From Beaufortia kweichowensis (lineage: Eukaryota > Chordata > Actinopteri > Cypriniformes > Gastromyzontidae), in contig CM032816.1 of assembly GCA_019155185.1 (NCBI GenBank), positions 5,620,510-5,684,509 of the forward strand: a DNA stretch of 64,000 bases, written 5' to 3'. Under the pieces are notes generated by a model, which had not been told where the DNA came from, ran no database searches, and saw only the letters and a program-made list of their open reading frames with translations. The translations under genes were made by a program, and so were the position numbers. Each line of letters begins with the position of its first letter. The first letter of the stretch is position 1. This document shows, piece by piece, positions 36,940 through 50,103 of the stretch.

Positions 36940-39167
36940 CTTTGCGCACCATCTATTCTGTGCAATTTCACACGGACCCAATTCCTTAAAAAAGCCCACA
37001 ACATACAGTTTTCCGTAATTTGTGCGTCTGTCCTTGACCCGTGGACCTGGTGACTAACAGTTGGTTGCATGCATGGAATGTACAGATCAAATGACTGAAG
37101 TGTGCGTGGAGGTCTAACATACATTTTAGTACCGAAGCCGGTTTTTGTTTGACCACAGTCTGCTCCAGCAGGACACGCAAAGACCGCCCTGAACGAGAAT
37201 ATGTTTATTTCAAAGAATGAATCATTATGGTTTGCAGAAGAGAGTGGATGCACCAGGGTAACCATCAGTTTCCATCCACTCGACGTATGACATCTTTCTC
37301 TGCACCGCTGGGCAGATGTGGTGGGAAAAGACAACTACTGCCCAGGGCAGAGAGGACGTTATGGTTCAGAATGAATATGTGGCGTCCTCAGATGGGCAGT
37401 TACACAATCTCCACCCTGTATTTACTATTGTGCTGTGCGGACGATTAGAGTAATGAAAGGATCCGAGCAAAGCGGCCAGTTTGGTTCCCACTGAGCGGGC
37501 CACAGAACCGGCCCATTGTTTCCCAGCATGCGTGTAGGTTGACCTTTGACCCCGATTTGCCTGACCAATCATGAGACTAAACGCCCATAGAATGTATAAG
37601 CAATGCTACTGTCTGCTACTGTGAATTGACTGTACTACTGAATGAAGTGATTGAACTGAATGAGTGATTAGGATGATGAATAATCCAAACCTTGAGCTGA
37701 TGAGCTGTTTGATTGTGTGTTTTTGATTGGAGTTGACACTGCAGGAAGGATGATGTTGAGCTAATGATACAAAGTAATTACAGTGATTATGATTTGACTG
37801 TGAAGATCTCTGTGAAGAGATTTGAATCTGCAAGAAAGCAGATAATGTCAATGGCACAGATTCCCATAATCTTACATTTACATGTATGCATTAAGCAAAC
37901 ACTTTCATCCAATATGACTTTTTATTGATATGTGTCGATTAACAATCAGATCCATGTACTTGATGTTGCTATTAACTTGCACATTAACTTCTACTTCTAC
38001 GTCATTGAGTCATGAAACAGAATCCTCAGAATAAAAATATAAACAGAAGGTAAACAGAATGTGATTTAGATTTATTGTGTTTGTTAGTTGTATACATGTT
38101 ATTTGTGCCGAGCACTGTGAAATATTTTCAAGTGATTTTCACTTTATTTTCAAGTGATTTCAGTTTTTTTCTCATTTAACACTGTACATGTTTTGGTTTT
38201 GTGAGCCACTGTGAAATGCATTGTGTAGTTATTAAACGTAACAAGGCAAATATGAGTCATTTATTTATTTATTGGAACATGTTTTTTATGAAACAGAATT
38301 TACATGAACTTTGAGATTTTTAGTTCACTTGATTTTTTCAGGTGCCTCTAAATATGTTTCTGTTGTCTGTATGGCCTCTAGTGGACGAGTAGCTGTATGT
38401 CAGACATAAATTAACAGAGCACTTTTCAGTGCTCCACAGTTGTGCTGTATTATGTATTTTTAAGATAAGTTAAGAAAAGGTAAAGAAAAACAAGGACAAA
38501 CGTAAGGAGACTTTGGAAAATCACGTCTCCACATTTTTCAACAGGAAAGAAGTAGTAAAATGTGATCAGCCAATTTCACACACAATTTCACATAAGTTAC
38601 TATTTATTTTCCACAAGGTGGAGCTGTAGTACAGAACCAGAAAAACAAAGTAAAATGAGCCAAACACAAGAAAATTTAAATAAAATAACTAATGTATGTC
38701 CTTTGAAGAGTCATCCCTTCTCTATTAGTTAAATATTATTGTTTCTGGTTTGTGCATTTTAATAAATGTTTAATAAATGTGTTTTTTGTCACACCCATAA
38801 CATATATATATTTCCAATTTTTATTTGATAACTTGTCACATATATAACACTGAATTGCCCAAATAGTTGTAAAAGTTTTAAAATAAAAATGAATAATAAT
38901 TTACATACAAACCATAAAAACAAGCAAATTAAATCTATAAAACAGAAATAAAATAAAAAATAAATTAGGAAATAATAATTGTATTTATTTAGTTGTTACA
39001 GTAACTAATGCTGCTCTGGCGCCCTCTAGTGTGCATGAAGCGCAACACCTCCCAGCTGATAATAGCGAGTGTGCTTCCGGGTTCAAGTGCACCGCAGCTC
39101 TCAGTGTCTATCTCATTCATGTCATTAAATTTCATAATTAAATTCAGTTGTAATTTCAGTTTATTAA
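36940..39167. other. ca12 3' UTR and ca12-man2c1 intergenic region
   Basis: The ca12 3' UTR probably runs to an AATAAA at 38030-38035. A fragment of the TTTACA/TAAGCAAACACTTTCATCCA dispersed repeat is at 37872-37920. The man2c1 promoter must lie just before 39168. Minus-strand frames such as 36876-37334 are antisense to the UTR and not supported. Confidence 0.5.
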
Positions 39168-40915
39168 ATGATGTATCATCAACCAGTACTAAAGAACAGA
39201 AGAACTTTACTGGAGCGAGCGGAGAAGTTCATCTCTGATATATATTTCACAGACTGCAATCTCAGAGGAAGGTAAACCACTGCAATACTTTGATGCTTAA
39301 TATTTTGCTGTGAACTTTGTGTATTATTTATAATTTTAGCAGACCTGCTAACAAAATACGTGTACTGAAACGCTGACGAATTAACCATGGTTTTACTATA
39401 GTATCCATAATAACCACAAATTAACCATTGACTCACTAGATTAACCATTGCAAAACTATGGTAATACAAATGGGAAAAACTACACTTTTACTAAAATTGT
39501 CATAAGGAAACATGCTTTCATTTCCTGCAACCTGTCTTGCAGTGTCAATAAAAGACCTTTGATCCTGTTTTTGTCTCGCTGATGGCTTTATATTTAACCA
39601 GTCTCTCTTACTCATCAGGTTGTTTGGAGACACTCATCCAGTTGAGTCAATAACTGTGTATGAGTGTGAGAAACGCATCTCATACTCAGAGGCAATTCAG
39701 CGAAACTTCAAACCCTGTAAAGTTGGTGACTCATTCGGACCCACGTCAGTTTGCACGTTTAAATCATCCTGTATAACTATATAGTAGAGAAATGTGATTT
39801 ATTGCTTGTTTATTTTTCACAGATGGTGGACATGCTGGTTCAAAGTGACGCTGAAGATCCCAGACGTGTGGAGAGGGAGGGAGGTGCATCTGAGATGGGA
39901 GAGTGATGGAGAGGGAATGGTGTGGAGAGATCAAAGACCCGTCCAGGTGAGATGATGTTCACCTGGATGTCCACATTACCTTGCCAGTTAGACATTCAAT
40001 GTATTTGCTTTAAGTCTGCACTGTCCCTTATTTTTGCAGGGTTTGACCAAAGAGGGCGAAAAGACTAGTTATGTTTTGACGGAGTGCTTGACGGACAGTG
40101 CACCTCACAGGTTTGTGGAAATGCAAGAACAGTTTTACCTTTATCAGGAAGCAATCTGACACACTTGCGTTCATGTTTTATTACAGTATAACTCTTTATG
40201 TTGAACTGGCATGTAATGGACTGTTTGGGGCTGGACAAGGATCCATGATCGCGGCCCCAGACCCAAACAGGAAGTTCACCCTTCAGAAGGCGGAGCTTGT
40301 TGTTTTCAATCGGGATGTCAGGGAGCTTCTGACTGACTTTGAGATGCTTGTGGATGTTGTCAAGGTGTGTTGCCTAAATCCCACAATGCATTTCATCATC
40401 TTGCTGTATGTTGGCCTTACTGATTGGATGAATGTTTCTGCATAGTTATTAGGAGAAGGAGAACAGCGTGGATACCAGGCCTTATTCACAGCCAATGAGA
40501 TGGTGAATCTGTGTGATCCTGACGATCCGAGTTCATTTGCTTCTGCCCGGAGTCTAGCCAAGACGTTTTTTTCCCAAAAAAATGGTGAAAGCCAACATGT
40601 GGTACATGCCATGGGTCACTGTCATATTGACACCGGTAAAGCTCTATAACCATTAACATGTCCTTCATTACTTGCAGAATTAATCATTTTTGTTCATTCA
40701 CACAGCTGTTGGTGTGTGATGTGTAGGATTTGTTTGTTTAATGTGTTGGATCACATTCTCAGCGTGGCTGTGGCCGTATGAAGAGACCATCAGGAAGTGC
40801 GCTCGCAGCTGGGTCACTGTGATCAGACTGATGGAGAAGAACCCAGAGTTTGTCTTCACATGCTCACAGGTTTGTTACAGATTTATTTCATTTTTATTAC
40901 TTTTTTGCATTTTCA

Positions 40916-40951
<36 letters not shown>

Positions 40952-41631
40952 GCACAACAGTTTCATTGGGTGAAAAGCTGGTATCCTGATCTATTCTCAG
41001 AGATCAAGCACTTTGTACAGAAAGGCAGATTTATTCCAGTTGGAGGCACATGGGTGGAGATGGTACTTTTTCCCTTTTCTGTGTCACTGTAACGTGCACT
41101 TTGACATGATGACTAATTTGTTATATGTTATATGCGTCATATGTAGTAGTTCTTATTTGCAAGTATATGCTTTTATGCCAAAAACATTTTTAACATGTTT
41201 GTTTGGTCTTAGGATGGTAATTTACCATCTGGAGAATCAATGGTCAGACAGTTTTTACACGGCCAGAACTTCTTCAAAGAAGAATTTGGACAGTACTGTA
41301 AAGAGGTAAAATGAATGAGCTGCATCTCTGCTGATTGAGATTCACATTATAACATTAATGTATGTATGTGACCAACACTGATTTAGGCTTTTTAGTGTGA
41401 TGTATGGTATGATGTTTTCTAAGATTTGAACCCATAGCTTCTTTAGTGTCATGCAGTATCTCATAAGCCCAGTCCTCCTAATGAATGTCCTTCCCCTGAA
41501 ATAAGTTTATTAACTGCATTATCTGCCTAGAGATAAACATTCACTGAGATGATTAGAGAGAAAAAAAAATCTTATTTCTTCAAGGCCGAGGAGATAAACA
41601 GCACATGAAACTGTAAAAACAACAATCCACA

Positions 41632-41676
<45 letters not shown>

Positions 41677-44600
41677 TGCTTTAATCCTTCACTATAACCT
41701 GATATATATTTTAAATATATATTTTTTTAAATTTTAAAATAAATGAAATGAAATTTCACAAGTCAGTTTTTATATATTTACATATTTTGTTATTTTATTA
41801 TATTTTATTTATCACCTAACACCTGTTTTTTGTTACTCTTATGTTACTGTATGTTTCTTGTTCTATGTGTAATGCTTCGGCAATATTGTAAGGTTACAAT
41901 ATATCGACAATATAATCTTGGCTATATAGAGAGAGAGAGAGAGAGAGAGAATAGAGAGAACTTGAACAAATGTGATGTAAAATGTTTACAAGTAACACTG
42001 TTTATAAATGATTTCTTCATCACTGTGTAGATTTATAAACATGAGACAGTTAAAAATGGTGGACAACAGTCACATTGCACATATTAACCCACTGCTTACT
42101 ATTTTACCTTACACAGTTTTGGTTGCCAGATACATTTGGTTACTCCGCGCAGCTCCCTCAGATCATGAAAGGTTGTGGAATCACACGGTTTCTTACACAA
42201 AAGCTGAGCTGGAACCTTGTTAACACGTTTCCGGTACAGTCCATGAGGAATTCCTATACATAAAACACATTATTACCGTTCTTAATGATGTTTACACTAA
42301 TTCCCTCTCTCCACCAGCACAACACGTTTTTTTGGGAGGGCATTGACGGCACGCAAGTTCTCACTCACTTTCCTCCTGGTAACTCTTACGAGATGAAGGG
42401 TAAAGTGGAAGATGTACGTACTGTACGACGTATGATCATTGTCTTTGGTAAACTCTGTATGACTGTATCTGTCTCACCTTTGACCCGACAGCTGATTAAT
42501 ACAGTGAAGAATAACAAAGACAAGGGCCGAGCCAATCACAGCGCAGTATTGTTTGGATTTGGGGATGGTGGTGGTGGTCCCACACAGCTGATGCTTGACC
42601 GTCTGCAGCGTGTCCGGGACACGGACGGCCTCCCAAAGTCTGTTTCCTTTTTGTCTGTGGATGTAGCTTAAACACACTCATTTCCTGTTTACGCAAATGA
42701 AGTATAAAGTGTGTGCATGTGTGACGGCAATGAAACCGATCAGATGAAAGTTGTGTGATTGTGATGTGTCATCAGGGTTCAGATGTCCAGTCCTGATGTC
42801 CTGTTTTCTCAGCTGGAGTCAGACTCAGGCCTTCTGTGTACGTGGGTTGGCGAGCTCTTCCTCGAGCTCCACAATGGCACATATACAACACAAGCGAAGG
42901 TTAAAGCTTTAACTGTTATATTTTGCATGTGTTTATTATCTTTGTTTGTGTATGATAGGTAGGGATGTAACGATTCACCGTGAGCCGGTTGAAAAACGAT
43001 TAAAATACGTGACGATTTAATTCTTCTAGATGTAAAACAAATCGCGATACATGTTTTGAACGGCAGGGATCGCAAACTGCAGGGACGTTGTAAATGTGCA
43101 GAAATTTGTGATGTTACGAATCGTTCACGAAATGCTTTGACTCGTATATCGCAGCTTGTGGCAGAAAACGTGATATTTCTTGTAAAAAAAAAAACATGTA
43201 AAAAATACAAGCTAGGAAAAGCAGAGACAAAGTCTTAGTTTGTTTATATTAAAGAGACTTTGCGTATTATTCATTTTTTATTAGTTTTGAAATTGCAATT
43301 TAGTTTTTTTTATTTAACATAAACGTTTTGTTTTTCATATATAAATTAATAATAATTTGTTCATTTCTAATGTGTCTCAACTCATTAAAAAAGTGAAAAA
43401 ATCATATCGTAAGATCAGTATCATGAATCGTATCGCATCGTGAGTCGAGTGAATCATTACATCCCTAATGATGAGTCATGCTGCATAGTTTTGCATCATT
43501 GAAGTGCACTTAGGTCTGGATCATAAAGGATTGTTTTTCTGTAATATGTCGTCCTTCATTGGTTTTGTTGTGTTGTAGATTAAGTTGGGGAATCGTCAGT
43601 GTGAAGCTTTGCTCCATGATGTAGAGGTGGCCAGCTGTCTGGCCATGTGCAAGAGAGAAACCTTCACATACCCAACATGCAAACTGCAAGAACTGTGGAG
43701 GCAAGTGCTCAAGCATGAGACACACTGATGATAAGACGATAAAGCTGAAATTCTCAAGTCTTCATAATGTTATTATAGACTGCTTCTACTCAACCAGTTT
43801 CATGATGTGATTCCTGGAAGCTGTATTGAGATGGTTGTTAAGGATGCATTGGAATATTATGATGGTAAACTTTTATTATATACAGTATATCTAAAATATC
43901 AATAAAAAAATTAAAAAGCGGAAGTCAAGAGTATTCAAGAGTATTTTGGTCTTTGTAAATCATTTCTCCAGACTAAAGTCTAATAATTATGTGATTATCA
44001 TAGTAGTCATAAAATTTTTTTAATTCTGTGAGTTTACTGCTGTAAATGATATATTATATGATTGATTTTGAGACACAGTTTTCAAAGTTTTTTTATAATA
44101 TGATAAATATTGAAATGATTCTTCTCTATCATTTCAGAGATACACACCACGGGATCCAAACTTCTCCTGAGTGCCTGTGAATCACTGGGATCTGATCCGG
44201 TCCACAGCGCAGGATCCAACATGGCTGTGTTAAACACTTTACCTTGGGAGAGAACTGAGGTCATAACACTACCAGGGCAGGAATCCAAACCGAGATTAGG
44301 TAGACCAACAACAATAGATAGCATTATACAGATGACAGGGTAAATTATGGTCCATGGTCAGTCATGAATGATGGGGCTTGTTTGTTTCTGCAGCTTTGGT
44401 GCGGGTTCCTAGCGTAGGTGGATCTCCGGTCACAGAGATAGCCGAGTCAGCCTCTTCTGTTTCTGTCACAACAATGGTCCCTTATTATCTTTTACATTTT
44501 GTAAAAAATTTCATGTTTATGCTTGATCCCACAGATGTTCGAGAAAAGTATTAAACGCTCTTTGTGTTTCAGGATGATGGGACCATTCAGATGGAGAATG

Positions 44601-47234
44601 GCCTTTTGAAGGCTGTGATCGACCGACTGGGTCGATTGATATCTCTGCTTTTATTGCACACAAACAGGTGAATCACAAACAGATACACATTATCCTCTAA
44701 GCACTTGTAATTCAATATGGGTCATGAGTTCAGGGAAGTCTAGTAGGGATGCAAATACTTTTAACCAATCACTGACTAATATATATGCGCTTCAAGTTTT
44801 AAATTGCCCCACAGATTCAGAATAAAATGAGAATTTCATTAGTATAGATAACTCAATTAGGTCTTGATCAGTGTTTATTGTGAATTACAGGGGTGTATCG
44901 ATAAATCAGGATTTACAATTTACACTGTGCATTGCTATATATAGTATGGTGATTTTTCTTTTTTAAACTACAGTATGACATCTGTTTTTTCTTATTGGTT
45001 GTCAACACGTGACCCTTGTGAACATATATAATGTTTTAATGTTTTGTTTTTGTAAATTTACTGCTTTTAGCAGCACACTCTTAGGGTTTTGCTTTTTTAT
45101 TCCTTTCTTAATGGTAATTATATGTTAAAAAGTTTTAATGGCAGACCCGTTTACTTTAATTAATTTACACATTATAACTGTCACTGGACATATTGAGCAT
45201 ACACAGAATCTGAACTATACATTTTTAGAAATTGTAGGTTTTATGAATTTTTAAAAATAACATTAACATATTTTTTATTCATTTCTTTAGTTTACGTTTA
45301 TTTTCCTCAAATATTTCTCAAATTTGTCAAATATTCATTCTTGAGTCTTGGACTTTTCATCAATATATAGTTTGTAATGATTAGATTAGAATAGAACTAT
45401 AAAATATTAAAGTGAAATAACATAATTTTAGATTTCAGTTTCTTTTTAAAACGTTCTTCAAAATGATTGTGTTGCTGTCGTACTCATTATCGTGTATTGT
45501 ATTAAATCATGAGCCGAGTGTACTGTTACTCAAAGCATGTAAACAAATTGTTGATGAACTGATTTACCGTTTGCATTCCTTAGGGAAGCCGTATCAGATG
45601 GTTGTTTTGGGAATCAGTTTGTTTTGTTTGATGATGTGCCTCTGTACTGGGATGCTTGGGATGTGATGGACTATCACCTTCAGACACGGTAAGTCTGCGT
45701 CTTCTCAGTTCACGTGAGTTAAACCCAGCTTAATATGAACTCAAGCTGATGTCATTATCCTCATGGCTCATGTAGAGTATGTTTTTCACAGGAAGGCTGT
45801 TATTGAGGTCATTAAACCTGCCAAGGTGGTGACCTCAGGAGGAGTTCGTGGGAGTGTCACTTTCTCACTAAGAATCAGTGAAAGTAGCACGATTACACAA
45901 GAGATCGTTCTGGATGCTTGCTGCCCCTATATTAAATTCAATACACAGGTGTGGGTGCTTCTATTTTTTGTCATCTTAACTATAGTATTTAGTTCAGCGA
46001 TTGCTCAAGAAGCATAGTGAAGATGTAATGGATATTTTGTTTTCAGGTTGACTGGCATGAAGCACACAAGTTTCTTAAAGTGGAGTTCCCCGTGCAGGTG
46101 CGCAGTCCTAACGCTACCTACGAGATCCAGTTTGGACACCTGCAGAGGCCTACACATCGAAACACCTCGTGGGATTGGGCTCGCTTTGAGGTACTGAGAA
46201 TAATTCCTTGTAAATGTATCTAAATAAAGATTTAGCTTTATTTAGCTTTGCAAATAACAAAGTTATCAGGATTTTGTTTTAGGGTGTGTCCTTGTGTTAT
46301 CTTTGGTTTAATGTGCTTTTTTGGGAACATGATTACATTATGCATGAACTCATGGTTTAATAGGTGTGGGGACACAAATGGGCGGATCTGTCCGAGCATG
46401 GTTTTGGCGTGGCTCTTCTTAACAACTCCAAATATGGTTACTCCATCCATCAAAACATCATGACTGTTTCCTTGTAAGTTACCCAAGTGAACAAAAACAA
46501 AAGTATCATTCTCACACAAGCACAAACAGGTCATTAAGCTACATTACGTCTGGTCGGTTTTACCCACAGGTTGCGGGCCCCGAAAGCTCCTGATGTCAAT
46601 GCAGACATGGGCCGTCACGATTTCAGCTATGCAATGATGCCGCATACAGGTCGGTACATCTCAAATCTGAAATTATTTCCAGACTAAACAAGCATGACTA
46701 ATACAGTAATTATGTCTGAAAAGGCACCTTCCAGGATGCTTCAGTCATACAGTGCGCTTACAACCTCAACTTCCCTCTCCGCCCGTTTAACGCCGTCATA
46801 TCTCAACCCTGGAGCGTGTTTTCTGTAAGCTCGCCTGCCGTCATCCTGGAGACTATTAAACAGGTGAGATTTCCTGACGGTGACCTTTATCTAGCAGACC
46901 AGACTGGTACCAGTGTGTCAACGCGGTTTCCTTTTCTCTCGCAGGCGGAAGGAAAACAGAATGCCCTTCTCGTCCGCCTGTATGAGTCTCACGGAAGCTG
47001 CGTGACTGCGATACTGTCCACTTCCCTTCCACTGAAAGAGGCCTGGCAGTGAGTGTGCAATGCATAACTAACGCCTTGTTACTGTAATGTTAAACACTAA
47101 TGCCGTAAACTTTCTTTTGCAGTTGTGATCTCCTGGAGCGGCCCGATTCCAGTATTCCTGTATCAAAAACTGACTCAGAAATATCCTTGACTTTCAAACC
47201 GTTTCAGATCCGATCTCTTCTCTTAATTGTATAG
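39168..47234 (+). CDS. man2c1: alpha-mannosidase 2C1, cytosolic
   Basis: MAN2C1 is a glycosyl hydrolase family 38 enzyme of the cytosol that trims free oligomannosides released during ER-associated degradation; no signal peptide is present. Twenty-six exons join in frame for 1028 aa (human 1040): 39168-39271, 39619-39744, 39823-39946, 40040-40110, 40187-40364, 40446-40635, 40763-40869, 40952-41062, 41213-41305, 42117-42233, 42318-42413, 42492-42637, 42776-42899, 43579-43700, 43779-43864, 44138-44299, 44394-44476, 44573-44667, 45584-45688, 45792-45948, 46047-46190, 46364-46473, 46570-46649, 46724-46863, 46945-47048, 47123-47234. The metal site GHCHIDTAWLWP and nucleophile motif FWLPDTFGYSAQLPQI are intact, as are HSAVLFGFGDGGGGPT and NQFHDVIPGSCI. 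The exon 14 donor is GC rather than GT. The start could also be the second Met at 39171. An active enzyme is expected. Confidence 0.96.
40921..40948. repeat. (TG)n microsatellite at a splice acceptor
   Basis: Fourteen TG units end directly in CAG at the 3' splice site of man2c1 exon 8, inside an 82-bp intron. Confidence 0.95.
41635..41670. repeat. (GA)n microsatellite
   Basis: About 18 GA units in man2c1 intron 9; a second, shorter GA tract lies at 41929-41950 in the same intron. Confidence 0.95.
42960..43467. mobile_element. hAT-like nonautonomous transposon (MITE)
   Basis: A 508-bp element bounded by TAGGGATGTAACGATTCA and the inverted end TGAATCATTACATCCCTA. The flanks ATGATAGG (42952-42959) and ATGATGAG (43468-43475) look like an 8-bp target duplication with two changes, as expected for hAT transposition. 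Subterminal CGTATCGCATCG motifs recur. There is no transposase. It lies in man2c1 intron 13. Confidence 0.82.
45320..45418. repeat. dispersed repeat copy B
   Basis: Second copy of the ~100-bp sequence at 35857-35955, in man2c1 intron 18 and in the same orientation. Confidence 0.7.
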
Positions 47235-47352
47235 TGTGAGCCATCTGTAGCAGTTGTATATTTGTCTACCTAACCGGAGGATTTTCTAAACATTTTTTCA
47301 ACTGCTAAAGTTTAAATACAGTAGTTTGAATAGTGAACTTTGATGCAGGAAA

Positions 47353-47385
47353 AATAAAAACGTGATCATTTTCATCAATTTTATT
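47353..47385. terminator. facing poly(A) signals of man2c1 and neil1
   Basis: AATAAA on the plus strand at 47353-47358 serves man2c1. AATAAA on the minus strand (plus TTTATT at 47380-47385) serves neil1. The spacing predicts that the two 3' UTRs meet or overlap by a few tens of bases. Confidence 0.6.
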
Positions 47386-47537
47386 TGGATTTTATACCAT
47401 ATAGGATCATAAGACAAACACACATGTGCTACTAAAAATATAAAGATCTAAGTTTTTCCAAGTTATATTATAAACGTATTACAGTATATAAAAGATATGT
47501 GTGCTTTGATAGCAAAATAATTCAGCTTGCAATGTCA

Positions 47538-50103
47538 TCATTTGTTGTGTCCTCGTCCTGCACGACAGCTTCTTCGCTGTGGCTTTGCTGCAACACAATC
47601 CACATAAAGACCAAATCAACATCTAAGGCCAAGAACAAATCAGTAAGGCCAAGAACAAATCAATACCTTTTGTGGTGCTCTGCCTGCAGGTGACAGATTT
47701 GTTTTTGGCTTTACTTGTGATCACTTGCTTCTTATTTTGGCCTTTAGTTCCTGTTTTCAGAGGACCTTTTAAGACACAAAGCAAGTAAAATTAGGATCTG
47801 ATTACTAAAAACACTAACCGATGGTAAAAGTCAGTTTCTGACCTGCTGTGTCGCTCTTTCTGCGTGTGTTTGGCCTTTTGATTTCTTCTGCATTGATCTT
47901 CTTTTCACTTATTTTCGCTGTTTTACGTTGTGACCTGGATGTGGTGATTTCCTTCTTTATATTCTTGATGTCCTTTTCCTCAACAGGTGTTTCTTTTTTA
48001 ACGTCATCTGTGCGTTTCTTCTTGGCTTTCTAGGTTGAAAATAATGTTGAGGGTCCAATTACAGATCTAATGTGACGATCCTCCAGGTATCACAAAATTT
48101 AGATAAAACAACTCCTACCTTTGAATACGTGTAATCGCTGTTACGCTTCTGTGTTTTCCTCTTTCCTCCTTTTTGGGAGATTTGGAACGTAATGAGAAAA
48201 TGTTTAGTTGTTCTTGTGGGTTATGAATAACTGCAAAATTACTCATGTTTTTACCTTTAGGGGCCAAAGGACCAGGATCACCCTAAAGCAAATAGTGAAA
48301 TATTATTAAATTTAACCTTAATTATTATTTTATCATTTACAGTGTAGCTTTAGAAATAACATGTTAATACTTTAAACCACATTGTCCGTCCGTTGCGGTC
48401 TCTGATGGAGTTCATTCCATTCACGCCGTAACATTGCATCCACGCTATAAGGGGTGTATAATTCGACGTTTGGGGGTCATAGCCTTTTCCACCTATGAAA
48501 CAAAGATGACGCTTGATGAATAGATAAACAAAGGCAAATTTAATGTGTCTGAGACTGAAGTTTTAACTTTTGGAAATGCATTTTCATCTAAACAGACAGA
48601 TTGGAAGCGTGTTTTCTCCCTATTCAGATTGCAAAATGTATGTTCGTATGATATACAAAATGCAGGAATGTCTATAGCTGTCTGCTAATTAATTTTTTTT
48701 CCATATTTTCCATTTTATGCTCATGTCTGATACTGACTATGAAATTTCATCACTTGCAAATTGAGAGTGATTTAGATCACATTTCAAAAACTAAATAAGT
48801 GAAAAACATGAGAATGACACGAACCCAGTTTTACCACTTCTAAAGGAACAGTGTGACACAGAGAAAGAAGATCTTGTGTCTCGGCTTGATCTACAGTCTG
48901 AAAGAAACAAAGCAAAGCATTCATTCATGCCAAACTGACTGACTAAAATAGTCAGTAAATGGAGTGTGATACACTGAAAGATCAGAATCTGTCACCTTAG
49001 TCATTGCAATCTCTGTTTTGACTTTGTTTTTATCTTCATTTTTTGGCTCCAGTTCCTCTAATACTGTCCTGGCCTTCACAAATGGGGGAATTTGTGATCT
49101 GAAAAGCATGCGTGTAAAACAGTTACTTCCCTTTTCTTATAATTAGATGATTAGAAGAATGACTCGACAGTAGATTTTTCGAGGGGGCAAAGGTTCAATG
49201 TTTCTGTGTTAGATTATATGAAATGGCTGCAGATTGTTCTTAAATAGACAGTGTGCTTTGTTGAAATGAATTCATGATGGATGAGCTGGCAAATATTAGA
49301 CGGTAAATATGAAACTGTACAAAGAGTTACCTGTACAAAATCTCTGCTCGAAGATAGTTTCCAATCCCGTTGAAATACTTCTGATTTAAAAGCGCTTCAC
49401 AGATGGGTCGGTCAAACGCCTTGTCAGACAGATTTGAAAGAACGTTCTCTCTAAAGTATTAAAATATGGTTTAATTGTCATATACTGTATCAGCACACAC
49501 CATTGTTATATAATTTGACTCAACGTTCCACAATGCAACTCTATGAAACGATGCATCAAGCATCACTTGACACTTTGCTCTACAGAGTTCAATGTATTTG
49601 TGAATGTTAACATGGAAAAGCATCTTTTATAAGCTCATCCCTCACCTGAAACTTTCATATTCAAACATGATGCACGGTCCCCTTTCCGCCTGCCATTTTC
49701 CATTTGGTTGCCAGCTGCCAAATCTGCGGGTATCCACAAAACTCAGAGCTCTTTGTGGGGTCTCATTAGTGTAGAATCGAAGGTGGGCGTGTTTCGGAAG
49801 TTCATCCACCGCGGTGAAACGGAAAGAACCCGACATTCCAAACCGGAAAACCACATCCATTGGGTGCTGTGCTTGATCTTTAGAGACTTTGCTTTTTCTG
49901 TCCTTGTCGCTCTTAATTGGCGTGAGCGTGAGACGAACCTCTTTCCCTCTGGACTGGGCTTTGATGCGATAGGCGTCACAGCAGAACGGAACCTCTGGAC
50001 ATTTGCTTACGTCAGATTTCTCTACAGCCCCTGTAAACACACCACCTTCACACATCCTGTTGACAAACAGGCTGGCCAAATGGAGCTCAGGACCCTCCGG
50101 CAT
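47538..50103 (-). CDS. neil1: endonuclease VIII-like 1, DNA glycosylase/AP lyase
   Basis: NEIL1 starts base-excision repair of oxidised pyrimidines and ring-opened purines. Ten exons join in frame for 429 aa: 50103-49646, 49450-49331, 49098-48996, 48897-48825, 48492-48371, 48282-48255, 48168-48119, 48029-47843, 47765-47667, 47587-47538. The start MPEGPELHLASLFVN places catalytic Pro2 and Glu3; the Lys of SRGKEVRL, the FRFGMSGSF loop, and the helix-two-turn-helix FNGIGNYLRAEILYR follow. The zincless-finger region reads GGKGYDPQ through RDRNGRTMWFKGDPGPLAPK. The tail is Lys-rich and divergent, as in mammals. If the last intron were kept, the frame would instead end at 47623. The gene is tail-to-tail with man2c1, as in human. 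Confidence 0.94.

Noticed and set aside
36876..37334. 152-codon minus-strand frame downstream of ca12
   Set aside because: It overlaps the ca12 last exon and 3' UTR in antisense, has no recognisable domain and no splice or promoter support.
43056..43238. Open frames inside 42960-43467
   Set aside because: They lie within a nonautonomous transposon and show no transposase similarity.
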